A DNA stretch of 44,737 nucleotides. Source: an uncultured Bacteroidales bacterium (GTDB lineage Bacteria > Bacteroidota > Bacteroidia > Bacteroidales > UBA932). Where the stretch lies: NCBI GenBank assembly GCA_944322815.1, contig CALUQB010000022.1:1-44737 (forward strand). Direction: 5' to 3'. Under the pieces are notes generated by a model. That model was given only the letters and a program-made list of their open reading frames with translations, had not been told where the DNA came from and made no database searches. Numbering within the stretch: the stretch's first letter is position 1; every line of letters starts with the position of its first letter. A program made the translations under genes and the position numbers. This document shows, in pieces, positions 26,730 through 35,451 of this stretch.

Positions 26730-27848
26730 ATGAAAAGGATTTTTGGGAATATCATGTTTGCTGCAGCAGCTTTTGCAGCATTGACGGCTTGTGAAGGCAA
26801 TGCCGGAGAGGATACCGGCGGAAGCATTTTCGACGAAGAGTATGCTACCGGAGTGTATACGCTTGTTGCGGACAAGACAACGATCGAAGCCAACGGCAGC
26901 GATGCCGCTACATTCAAGCTTTACAGCCCGGAAGGCGAGGATCTTACGGCTACCGCCCAGCGCAATTATATCACCATAGAAAACAAGACTACCGGTGAGA
27001 CTCTTGACGGTCTGACATTTACCGGGACTCTTGACGGGGACTACACTTTCTTCGCCTACTTCAAGAATTCCAGAAGCAACAATGAGGTGACCATCACTGT
27101 GCAGAACAGGGCCAAATACGAAAGGTATTACAAGAAGGTGGCTGTATATGACCTGACCAGCGCGTATTGCGGGCCTTGTGCGACCCTTGCGGCTGCCCTT
27201 GAAGCGATGGACGAGGAATGGGCTGACAGGATGGTGCTTTTCGCCATACACGGATCATTCCAGGGACAGCATGACCTGTGGAGCCAGAATACCAATAACG
27301 TGCTTGCCGCCCTTATGACAGAATTCGGGACGGGAGCCTATCCGTGTCTGGTATTCAATCTCGACCCGGATGCCACTCAGATAGGTACGACATCGGCACC
27401 TCTTCCGGCTGTCGTTGCCGAACTCCAGAAACAGATATCCTCTTATCCGGCCTACAGCGGTATCAAGATAGATACGGAATATTCCGAAGAGACGAATACT
27501 TATACCGTCAATGCTGAGCTGACTGCAAGCAGCGCCGGTGAGTTCGATCTCGGCTGTGCCCTGCTTCTGGACGGACAGGTCATGGGCGGGGGAATGGCCG
27601 ACCACTACAATGACATAGTGAGGAACATCTCAGGCAACTATATGAGGATGTCCGACAACAAGAAGACTCTTGCTGCCGACGAGAAGATGACCTATACCGC
27701 AGAAGGCACCCTGCCTGATGATGCTTCGTATGCAGGCGACTACAGGGTGGCGGTATTCTCCCTCCGCAACAACGGCGGCAGTGTTATAATAGACAATGTC
27801 GCAGTATGCCCTCTCGGGGAAGATGTGGACTACCGGCTGAATGAATAG
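26730..27848 (+). CDS. Omp28-type thioredoxin-fold lipoprotein, CGPC motif
   Basis: A 372-residue lipoprotein (signal ending ALTAC, Cys21). An Ig-like domain (about 40-130, beginning LVADKTTIEANGSDAATFKLY) precedes a thioredoxin-like domain. The redox motif is Cys147-Gly-Pro-Cys150 in LTSAYCGPCATLAAAL, and a cis-proline loop GAYPCLVFNL follows. CGPC is the classic motif of strongly reducing thioredoxins. A C-terminal beta domain (about 250-372) ends VCPLGEDVDYRLNE. Omp28 was described as a surface protein of Porphyromonas gingivalis; its biochemical role is not settled. Its stop overlaps the next start by 8 bases, so the trio is translationally coupled. Confidence 0.85.
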   Translation: MKRIFGNIMFAAAAFAALTACEGNAGEDTGGSIFDEEYATGVYTLVADKTTIEANGSDAATFKLYSPEGEDLTATAQRNYITIENKTTGETLDGLTFTGTLDGDYTFFAYFKNSRSNNEVTITVQNRAKYERYYKKVAVYDLTSAYCGPCATLAAALEAMDEEWADRMVLFAIHGSFQGQHDLWSQNTNNVLAALMTEFGTGAYPCLVFNLDPDATQIGTTSAPLPAVVAELQKQISSYPAYSGIKIDTEYSEETNTYTVNAELTASSAGEFDLGCALLLDGQVMGGGMADHYNDIVRNISGNYMRMSDNKKTLAADEKMTYTAEGTLPDDASYAGDYRVAVFSLRNNGGSVIIDNVAVCPLGEDVDYRLNE

Positions 27849-28926
27849 TACCATGAGAGCTTTCCATATATCCGTGCTTGCGGTCCTTGCCTTGTTTTCG
27901 CTGTCATGTTCCGGCAACGGGGGCGAGGATATGGTACTTGAACTCACGGCCGACCGCACTGTCATCCATACCGGCGACGGGAATGCCGTGACTTTCTCGG
28001 CGATGTATGGCGGCGAGGATGTAAGCACATCTCCGGATTTCAGGCTTTCCTGGACATCGGAAGACGGGGCTTCGGACCTGGAGCCGGGAGTGAATACTTT
28101 CAGCCCGGAGACGGAGGGGACATACGTCTTCACTGCGACATACAGTACGGCCGGCGGAACGGTGACAAGCAACAGTGTGGAAATCACCGTCACTCCGGAG
28201 CCGGTCATCAGGGACTATGCCCGTCAGATACTTGCCATGCAGTTCACCTCTGTCGGCTGTGTGAATTGTCCGGCGATGAGTACAGGTCTCAAGACTGTGC
28301 AGGGTGAAAATCCGGGCAGGGTGAACGTGGTTTCATTCCATCAGTTCTACGGCAATGTGGCGGACCCGATGGAGTGCGAGATGACATCGCTCTTCACATC
28401 CAGGTTCGGTGTGACAGGACTTCCCCAGTGCTATCTGGACATGCGTCCGGAAAAGGTGACTGCCGACATTTCAGATCTGAGAACATCCGTCGGTGAGGCA
28501 CTCGGGCGTAAGGCCGCGAGCGGCCTGGCGGTAGAAAGCAGCGTCAGTGAAGGCAAAGTGTCTGTGACAGTACGCATTACATCCAACGAAAGCGCTGTCT
28601 TCCGTTATCTGATATTCCTGGTCGAGGACGGGATAGAATACATGCAGTATGGCGCGGACGAGAGTCCTTACATCCACAACAATGTCGTCAGGAGCGTGCT
28701 TTCCACAAGCTCCAACGGTGAGCGTGTCAATTCCGGCAACCCTCTGATGGAAGGCGTGGAATACACTTCATCCAGGACATCCGCTCTCGATGACAGCTGG
28801 AATGCTGACAACATGCGCATTGTCGTGGCTTCCCTGGTGTCCGAAGATGACGGCATGACTTATATATGCGCCAATTCGGTTTCATGCCCGCTTGGCGGAA
28901 GTGCAGAATATGATTTAAATGAATAG
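27841..28926 (+). CDS. Omp28-type thioredoxin-fold lipoprotein, CVNC motif
   Basis: Second of three tandem paralogues; 361 residues. The type II signal ends LFSLSC (Cys23). The Ig-like domain (LTADRTVIHTGDGNAVTFSAMYGG) is followed by the thioredoxin-like domain with Cys140-Val-Asn-Cys143 in MQFTSVGCVNCPAMSTGL and the cis-proline loop GVTGLPQCYLDMRPE. A C-terminal beta domain ends SCPLGGSAEYDLNE. The start could be ATG 27841, which overlaps the previous stop as ATGAATAG, or ATG 27853; the former keeps coupling. The CxxC differs from both neighbours, suggesting different redox potential or partner. Confidence 0.83.
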   Translation: MNSTMRAFHISVLAVLALFSLSCSGNGGEDMVLELTADRTVIHTGDGNAVTFSAMYGGEDVSTSPDFRLSWTSEDGASDLEPGVNTFSPETEGTYVFTATYSTAGGTVTSNSVEITVTPEPVIRDYARQILAMQFTSVGCVNCPAMSTGLKTVQGENPGRVNVVSFHQFYGNVADPMECEMTSLFTSRFGVTGLPQCYLDMRPEKVTADISDLRTSVGEALGRKAASGLAVESSVSEGKVSVTVRITSNESAVFRYLIFLVEDGIEYMQYGADESPYIHNNVVRSVLSTSSNGERVNSGNPLMEGVEYTSSRTSALDDSWNADNMRIVVASLVSEDDGMTYICANSVSCPLGGSAEYDLNE

Positions 28927-29989
28927 GACTATGTTGAGAAAGACAGGATACATCTTATTGGCAGGCATGGCATTCTTGGCTGTTGCCTGTGAAGGCCAGT
29001 CCGGAGATGATACCGGGGATATCTTCCTCGATGCGGACAAGTCTTCAATAACGGCTGACGGAAATGATGCCGTCACATTTACGGTATTCGCGGGAAATAC
29101 CGATGTTACTGCGGATGCAGTCATCACATGCGTGAATGACGGTTCGGTGCTTGAAGGACCGGCTTTTTCTACCGTGACGCCGGGTACATATTCTTTCACG
29201 GCATCATACGGCGGCAGGGTGTCCATACCTGTGAGCGTTACTGCAGAGCAGAGCGGTACGGATGTCCCGTCAGAGCCGTCGAAGTTTGTCAGGGAAGTGT
29301 GCATCATGTATTTCACATATCAGACATGCTCCTTCTGTCCGAGCGGATACAGGTATCTGGACATGACTGTTGACATTTACGGCCGGGATATCCTGCATAT
29401 CCTCTCGCTTCATTCTGCCCAGGGCGGAGACATAATGGCATTTCCTCAGGAAGACGAAATAGCCAAAGACATGAAGGTCCAGGGCTATCCTTCCGCTTCG
29501 GTGGACATGAGGCAGACTCTGTCGCTCACGAATGAACAGTCTCTCCTGGATCCTGCCATCGAGGCTGCTTTCGGAGAATATGCGGCACATTGCGGGGTGG
29601 CTGTCAAGTCTGACTATGACGAGTCTGCAGGGTCTGCGGAAATCACTGTCGAACTGGCGTCTGAACTCACTTCCACATATCGTCTTGCAGTATATGTGGT
29701 GGAGAATGACATAGTGGCGAGCCAGACCGAGGGGCAGGTATCCAGACCGGACTATGTGCATCACTATGTGGCCCGCAGGCTGCTGTCTTCGACATACAAG
29801 GGTGACAATCTCGGTACCGTAGAGAAAGATGCCTCTGCCACCAGGACATACAGCGTGACTCCGGACCAGGGATGGAACCTGGACAACACTTCCGTCTATG
29901 CGCTTGCAATAGATGAGAACGGGTATGTGAACAACATGGCCGTATGTCAGTTCAAGGATGGCGATACTCCGTTCAATTATGTTGACTGA
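28919..29989 (+). CDS. Omp28-type thioredoxin-fold lipoprotein, CSFC motif
   Basis: Third paralogue; 356 residues. The type II signal ends FLAVAC (Cys24). The Ig-like domain (LDADKSSITADGNDAVTFTVFAG) precedes the thioredoxin-like domain with Cys137-Ser-Phe-Cys140 in YFTYQTCSFCPSGYRYLD. The loop is VQGYPSASVDMRQ. The C-terminal domain ends CQFKDGDTPFNYVD. The start overlaps the previous stop by the same 8 bases (ATGAATAG) as the preceding junction; ATG 28931 is an alternative. A 29-base gap leads to the next lipoprotein gene. Family assignment is by motif and shared architecture; the substrate is unknown. Confidence 0.82.
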   Translation: MNRTMLRKTGYILLAGMAFLAVACEGQSGDDTGDIFLDADKSSITADGNDAVTFTVFAGNTDVTADAVITCVNDGSVLEGPAFSTVTPGTYSFTASYGGRVSIPVSVTAEQSGTDVPSEPSKFVREVCIMYFTYQTCSFCPSGYRYLDMTVDIYGRDILHILSLHSAQGGDIMAFPQEDEIAKDMKVQGYPSASVDMRQTLSLTNEQSLLDPAIEAAFGEYAAHCGVAVKSDYDESAGSAEITVELASELTSTYRLAVYVVENDIVASQTEGQVSRPDYVHHYVARRLLSSTYKGDNLGTVEKDASATRTYSVTPDQGWNLDNTSVYALAIDENGYVNNMAVCQFKDGDTPFNYVD

Positions 29990-30018
29990 AACAGTAAAAT
30001 CACTTAACAAATACAAGT

Positions 30019-32229
30019 ATGATGAACATCAAATTCAAAAGCATTCTTCTGTCATCCCTGGCGGCAATAGCAGGGATGATGGCCGTCTCTTGCGATACAG
30101 AAAAACCTGCTCCTGATAATGGGCAGGAGGTCGATGACAAGGGTAACACCTATGTGACTACCGACTGCATCACTCCTATCCGTTATGTCGACGGAAGCTA
30201 TGTCGGCAGCACTACCGGTGTTTCTGTGTCGATTTCCCAGATTTCATCGAACAATATCCAGTTCGTCTGCGAACCGGGTACTGACATCAACAGTTTCCTG
30301 GTACAGGTGTATCCTATGGGAACACTTTACAATACCCTGCTTGAGGCTATGCATGCCGAAGGCAAACAGTCTCTTACCGTAGAGGAAACAAGCAACTATA
30401 TCGCCCAGGCCATATCCCTCAAGGATGAGGAAGGCGTCTCTTCCGGCGGAGTGCTCTACGCAAGGGAAAGCCTTGGCGATGATTTCAATTCAGTAGAGAT
30501 CGATCTTGCCAACTCAAGCATTGTGCCTTATCCTATCATGCCGGGCGTCGAGTATCTTGTGGTCGTCCAGGCATGCTTCGACGATGCTGCCACCCGTCTC
30601 GGGGACATGGCGATATGCCATGTTGAGGCTACACCTAAGGAGGCTTCCGACGATGTTAAAGTCGATGTCGCTCTTGAGCCGAGCATCAATTCCGTAGGTG
30701 TCACCCTCACTCCGGGTGCAGGCTGCGCATATATAAGCTATATCGGCAATACGCGCGCCCAGATAGACGAATATGTCAATGCGTATGGTGACGAAATGTT
30801 CCATGACCTTCTCTGTCATACTTACGCCACACCGATAAGCATATCCGACATGAACCTCCAGTTCAGGATTTCAGATATCGAGCCGGAGTCCGAATATTGT
30901 TTCGCGGCAGTCGCTTTCGCTTCCGATTTCACTCCTGCGGCAAGAATCACCCGTCAGGACTGTACTCTCAAGGATGTTCCGGATGATGCTCCTGACGGCG
31001 AGTGCGAATTCAAGGCTCCTTCTGCCTACGCGGCAACCATAGCCAAGTTCGATGTTGTCCTCGGCGCAAATTGTTATGCTGCATATTACCAGCTTCTTAC
31101 AAAGGCTGAAGCTGAGGCAGCCATGGCACTTGAAGGAACAGAGAGAGAAGCCAAGGTGCTTGAAATACGCAATGGCGGCTGGGGTGTGACACGTCCGTCC
31201 TCAGTCCCTGTAGGCTCTGTATATACTTATCCTGACCTTCAGAACGAGCTTACTCCGGAGACAGAGTATACCTTCCTGTATGTGACCAGGAATGAATACG
31301 GCCAGACTTCAGACCTCCAGCTTTCGGAGACCACTTTCACTACCAAGAAGCTTGTCAGGGATCAGCCGGACGAATCCATAGAGGATGCCTATATGGAAAT
31401 AGTGGATGCCACCAGGTCTGCGCTTACTCTGAAGTTCACCTACAGCTCGGACAAGACAGCCCTTATCATGCACCGCAACGCATTCCCTATAATACCGGAC
31501 AACGGGTATGATTTCCCTGAAGTGATAAGTGATGATTACCGTTATGACAAGGATCCCGGAGATGGCAAGGGATGGCTCTACTGGTTCCTTGATTTCAGAC
31601 ACAATGACCCTTACCAGACCAGGTGGCCGGACTTCGTGAATGCGCTTGCCATCCCGTCATTGGATCCTATAAAGGTATCGGGCTACAGCCCTAAAACAAC
31701 ATACCAGTTCGCGTATATCGCAGAGGATGTAAACGGTGTCCTCGGCCATGTCAAGACTTGCTCAGGTACGACCCTCTCCAATGAAGGCGGAAGCAACCCT
31801 CAGATAGAGAAGATCGAATACAGCACCGCGTCAACCGGTGAGGTGGCCTTCACATTCTACGCGAATGACGATATCACCACCATCTACTATATGGTGGCCA
31901 CATATAGCGGCGGCGCCGGCCCTGCAGCGTCAGACCTCCGTCTTGACCGTCTGCTGGACAAGAATTCATCAGACTACACCGGTATCAAGAACGCATGGCA
32001 GAGGACAGTTCTCGGAGAACAGGGACTTTCCACTTCTACCAATATACAGCCGAGGGTGACTATACCGGCGCTTGACAGCGAGCTTACAGTGGCTATCGCA
32101 TATGCCTACGGTACAAATGACACAGAGAGTGCCCTTGCTACCCTTATCATAGACGGAGAAGGCAACGAGTACACTCTTGAAGAATGGTACGGCATGACTG
32201 TACAGTATGTTACGGTACCTAGATATTGA
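30019..32229 (+). CDS. Large surface lipoprotein of FN3-like modules, function unknown
   Basis: I do not recognise a named family. The 736-residue product has a type II signal ending MAVSC (Cys25) and then a Pro/Asp-rich linker. At least four beta-sandwich-like modules follow, each ending in an 'L.P.TEY.F..V' type strand: IEPESEYCFAAVAF, LTPETEYTFLYVTRN, YSPKTTYQFAYIAED and LDSELTVAIAYAYG. This pattern resembles fibronectin type III folds. It lies 29 bases after the Omp28 trio and just before a second modular lipoprotein whose modules look similar. A role as adhesin, substrate-capture protein or scaffold for the SusCD system is possible; no catalytic motif is visible. Confidence 0.75.
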   Translation: MMNIKFKSILLSSLAAIAGMMAVSCDTEKPAPDNGQEVDDKGNTYVTTDCITPIRYVDGSYVGSTTGVSVSISQISSNNIQFVCEPGTDINSFLVQVYPMGTLYNTLLEAMHAEGKQSLTVEETSNYIAQAISLKDEEGVSSGGVLYARESLGDDFNSVEIDLANSSIVPYPIMPGVEYLVVVQACFDDAATRLGDMAICHVEATPKEASDDVKVDVALEPSINSVGVTLTPGAGCAYISYIGNTRAQIDEYVNAYGDEMFHDLLCHTYATPISISDMNLQFRISDIEPESEYCFAAVAFASDFTPAARITRQDCTLKDVPDDAPDGECEFKAPSAYAATIAKFDVVLGANCYAAYYQLLTKAEAEAAMALEGTEREAKVLEIRNGGWGVTRPSSVPVGSVYTYPDLQNELTPETEYTFLYVTRNEYGQTSDLQLSETTFTTKKLVRDQPDESIEDAYMEIVDATRSALTLKFTYSSDKTALIMHRNAFPIIPDNGYDFPEVISDDYRYDKDPGDGKGWLYWFLDFRHNDPYQTRWPDFVNALAIPSLDPIKVSGYSPKTTYQFAYIAEDVNGVLGHVKTCSGTTLSNEGGSNPQIEKIEYSTASTGEVAFTFYANDDITTIYYMVATYSGGAGPAASDLRLDRLLDKNSSDYTGIKNAWQRTVLGEQGLSTSTNIQPRVTIPALDSELTVAIAYAYGTNDTESALATLIIDGEGNEYTLEEWYGMTVQYVTVPRY

Positions 32230-32255
32230 TTGACGTTACACTAAAATTTTACATT

Positions 32256-35200
32256 ATGAAATTACAGTTGTTTAGAGGGATGGGGCACCTGCTGGTGTCC
32301 TCCCTCATTGTCCTGACTCCGGCAGCGGTGTCTTGTAACATTTCCGAGCTTGATGACAGGATCACGGATCTGGAAAACCGTGTAGATGAACTTGCCGCGG
32401 ACATACAGGACCAGATATCCTCCATACAGGGCATGCTGGAGGAAAATGTATCGGTGGTATCGTGTGTGCTGGATGAAGAGACCGGTATCTACACCATCGT
32501 CCTTTCCAGCGGCGAGACCATAGAGGTGTCCAAAGCCGGATCCGAGGCTTCTTCCGTAATAGGAGTCATGGAGGAAAACGGCGAATACTACTGGACTCTG
32601 GACGGCGAGCCTATGCTGGATGACGGCAATAAGGTGCCTGTTTCTGTCACTCCGGGCATACGTGTGAACCCGGATACAGACATGTGGGAGGTCTCTCCTG
32701 ACGGATCCTCCTGGCTTGATACGGGCATCAAGGCTGTAGACGGGGCGTCTATTTTCTCAAAAGTCGACGAGGACGAGTCTTATGTATATTTCACTCTCGG
32801 TGACGGTTCTAGCATCAAGGTAGCCAAACTCACGGATTTCGAATGCTCTGTGTTCGCCGGCAAGCAGTATGTATCTGCCGGACAGACTATAGAGCTTGAG
32901 CTTACCCTGAAGAACGCAGTCAAGACTGCTGTCATGAAACCGGATGGCTGGAAGGCTTCGGTGGATGGCAATATCCTGTCTATTACGGCACCGTCGGCAG
33001 ATAACCCGTATGCAGAAACGGAAGGTAAGGTGTCTGTGCTTGCAGTGTCTTCAAACAAGGAATTCTCCATGTGCGAAGTGGCTGTGGAGGTCGGAGAAGC
33101 TCCGCATGTCATCACGATTGGGCCGGATATGTCAATATCCATCACAAATTCGTATGATCCGTGGGGAGATGATTATCTGTGGAACGGATTTTATTATGGA
33201 GTATCGCTTCTCGAAGACTTTTCGCCTGAAACTCTGGCAGAGAACCTCCTGTCCGACACCAGGGCTCTTTTCTCAACGGAGCCGATAGGAAATAAGCCGC
33301 TTGAATCTCTCGTAGAATATGATGAGAAACAGAGTTACGTGGTATGGTGTCTTGACAGCTGGTTTGCTGACGAATATTTCACAGAATTGGAACCTCTTGA
33401 CCCGAATGACATTATATTCGAGGTGATCGAAGGCAAGGGCGTGGAAATGCAGGTCTCTGACATTACTTTTGAAAATGCAACTGTAAATGTCAATGTGTCT
33501 GGCGTATCTTCATATTATGCCGCTGTTTTTGACAAGGACAGCTTCAATGCGACGAATGTGCTCGACAATCTCAATGCCGGTTCAAGTGCAGTCGGTGATC
33601 TGTACAGCATACTGGATGACGATTTCTCAGGACAACTCACCGAATTCGGTGCTCCGGAAAATGATTACGGTGAGATAATGCCGAATGAATTATTCCCGGG
33701 AACGACTTATGTTCTGATGGTTGTGCCTATTAAAAATTCCGGTACATATACTGAAGAGGATATTTATACGGTAGAGGCCGAACTTCCGGCCATCAAGTTT
33801 GGCGGCTCACTGAAAGTGGAATTGAGCGACATTACTTCTGACTATACATCAGTATCCGCGATAGTGACTCCTTCTGAGGGTTTCTACAAATATTATGTAA
33901 CATATCTGGCAGAAGACAAGATCGGTGGCTACGAGTCAGACGAGGTTATGGTGGAATATCTGATGGAACAGACTGCAAGGACTGACGCATCATACAAGTT
34001 TACCAAGACAGGTCTTGCCGCAGGGGAGAAGGGCTACATAGTGGCAGTGGCTATTGACAAGGACGGCAATGCCGGTGCAGTGCTGCGTCAGGAAGTTTCA
34101 TCGGCTTCCATATCTTACAATGATATTGAAGTCACTCTTTCTGTGGATCGTATCAGTATTACTGATGCTACAATAAGCGTATCTGGTCAGGGTGCCGTTT
34201 CATACCGCTATCTTTATACCAATGAAAACGGTTTGAAGATGTATCCGTTCGGAACTTACGCAGGCGGACGCGATGATGCCCAGATCGAGCAGGTGCTTGC
34301 CATGGACAGCTACTCATACAATACGAAGTATATAAATGAAGTAGGTGCGGACGGAGCAGCCGAGATAAATCTGAGCAATCTCAATTCCCAGATGGCATAT
34401 TATGTCTTTGTTGTCGGTATCGACAGTGAGGGCAATCCTACGCATCTGGCTTCCTGTGACTTCAAGACAGTGTCCGTTAGGGCTATCTATGCTGCTGAAG
34501 GTTCAGACAGGTACAATGCCAACTATGAAGCCAACAGGCCGAAGATAAGCAATGTCAAGATCAACAATACCGGTATCGGAGAAATGTCGGCTCTTCCTTC
34601 CGACTACAGCCTGCCTATTTCGTATGATGTCGAGGTAGGAGACAAGTGCGGCAGATATTGGCTGTCTTTCCAGAATCCGAACTATATCACCATAGACCCG
34701 GATTTTCCTGATGAGACAGCTCTTGCCATCATGTCTGATTCAAGGGCGGAGGTGTACTCTGATCCGCAGACTGCGACAGGTGTGGAGCATCCGGGCATAT
34801 ACAATAAGGGATTCGATAACATGTACCTTGTATGGGAAGATGATGAAGGCTACATCTATCCGCCTGAAATCGTCGAACTCAGCTCTATACTGCTTTCTGA
34901 TGTGTTCGCTGCGGAAGGTTCCGATAAATACAATGCCAACTATGAGGCGAACAGGCCGAAGATAACCGTCAAGATAAACGGCAAGGCCATCAGTGAATAC
35001 ACTGCACTTCCGGACAATCCTACGGACAACAGCGGACCGTACAGGTTCTCGTTCGATGTCACTGCAGGAAGCCAGTGCGCCAGGTATTGGGTAAGTTTCC
35101 AGAATCCTGCCGCAAGCGGAGTTGATCCTGACGATGCCTATCCGAACCGCATAGTGGCGGACATCCTGGCTGATTCCCGTCTGCAGGCTTATGACGGAAC

Positions 35201-35348
35201 AACATCTGCCACTGACGTGGAGTATGGTACGGACAGCGGCTTCTATTATGACAAGACATATTCTGTCATGTATGTGATATGGCAGGACGCTGAAGGGTAT
35301 TATTATCCTGCAGAGATAATAGATCTTAATGACCTGCTTGGCAAGTAG
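32256..35348 (+). CDS. Large modular lipoprotein with DUF4988-like N-terminus and tandem C-terminal repeats
   Basis: A 1030-residue protein. I chose ATG 32256 because the type II signal (ending TPAAVSC) begins there; the 10 residues upstream do not fit. Directly after the lipid Cys comes a coiled coil, SELDDRITDLENRVDELAADI, then a beta segment YTIVLSSGETIEV, together typical of DUF4988 (also annotated as a PL29-lyase-type N-terminal domain). The middle (about 300-740) holds FN3-like modules similar to those of the preceding protein. The last ~290 residues are two related ~140-residue repeats, each starting AAEGSD-YNANYEANRPKI. No lyase active site is recognisable. It is followed by a terminator-like hairpin. 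Probably a surface-exposed trimeric or fibrous protein; this is inferred from the coiled coil and modular repeats. Confidence 0.78.
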   Translation: MKLQLFRGMGHLLVSSLIVLTPAAVSCNISELDDRITDLENRVDELAADIQDQISSIQGMLEENVSVVSCVLDEETGIYTIVLSSGETIEVSKAGSEASSVIGVMEENGEYYWTLDGEPMLDDGNKVPVSVTPGIRVNPDTDMWEVSPDGSSWLDTGIKAVDGASIFSKVDEDESYVYFTLGDGSSIKVAKLTDFECSVFAGKQYVSAGQTIELELTLKNAVKTAVMKPDGWKASVDGNILSITAPSADNPYAETEGKVSVLAVSSNKEFSMCEVAVEVGEAPHVITIGPDMSISITNSYDPWGDDYLWNGFYYGVSLLEDFSPETLAENLLSDTRALFSTEPIGNKPLESLVEYDEKQSYVVWCLDSWFADEYFTELEPLDPNDIIFEVIEGKGVEMQVSDITFENATVNVNVSGVSSYYAAVFDKDSFNATNVLDNLNAGSSAVGDLYSILDDDFSGQLTEFGAPENDYGEIMPNELFPGTTYVLMVVPIKNSGTYTEEDIYTVEAELPAIKFGGSLKVELSDITSDYTSVSAIVTPSEGFYKYYVTYLAEDKIGGYESDEVMVEYLMEQTARTDASYKFTKTGLAAGEKGYIVAVAIDKDGNAGAVLRQEVSSASISYNDIEVTLSVDRISITDATISVSGQGAVSYRYLYTNENGLKMYPFGTYAGGRDDAQIEQVLAMDSYSYNTKYINEVGADGAAEINLSNLNSQMAYYVFVVGIDSEGNPTHLASCDFKTVSVRAIYAAEGSDRYNANYEANRPKISNVKINNTGIGEMSALPSDYSLPISYDVEVGDKCGRYWLSFQNPNYITIDPDFPDETALAIMSDSRAEVYSDPQTATGVEHPGIYNKGFDNMYLVWEDDEGYIYPPEIVELSSILLSDVFAAEGSDKYNANYEANRPKITVKINGKAISEYTALPDNPTDNSGPYRFSFDVTAGSQCARYWVSFQNPAASGVDPDDAYPNRIVADILADSRLQAYDGTTSATDVEYGTDSGFYYDKTYSVMYVIWQDAEGYYYPAEIIDLNDLLGK
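34485..35345 (+). repeat. Two tandem ~140-residue protein repeats inside the DUF4988-like lipoprotein
   Basis: Copy 1 spans 34485-34901 (139 codons) and copy 2 spans 34902-35345 (148 codons). Shared landmarks are AAEGSD(R/K)YNANYEANRPKI, the CxRYW(L/V)SFQNP segment, an (I/V)xx(I/V)(M/L)ADSR-like segment, and a closing VWxDxEGYxYPxEI. The two differ widely elsewhere, so the duplication is old. Confidence 0.85.
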
Positions 35349-35362
35349 GCATATCAACTTGA

Positions 35363-35401
35363 GGGAGGCCGGCCCATTGGTTTGCGGACCGCCTCCCTTT
35401 T
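35363..35401 (+). terminator. Terminator-like hairpin before the S41 protease gene
   Basis: GGGAGGC (35363-35369) and GCCTCCC (35391-35397), followed by TTTT. It lies just after the stop of the modular lipoprotein gene, so the main operon may end or be attenuated here. No consensus promoter is evident in the 50 bases before the protease gene. Confidence 0.65.
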
Positions 35402-35451
35402 AATCCATTCAACGACCGGAAAGGTTATTGGACGAATTATAATATAAACAG

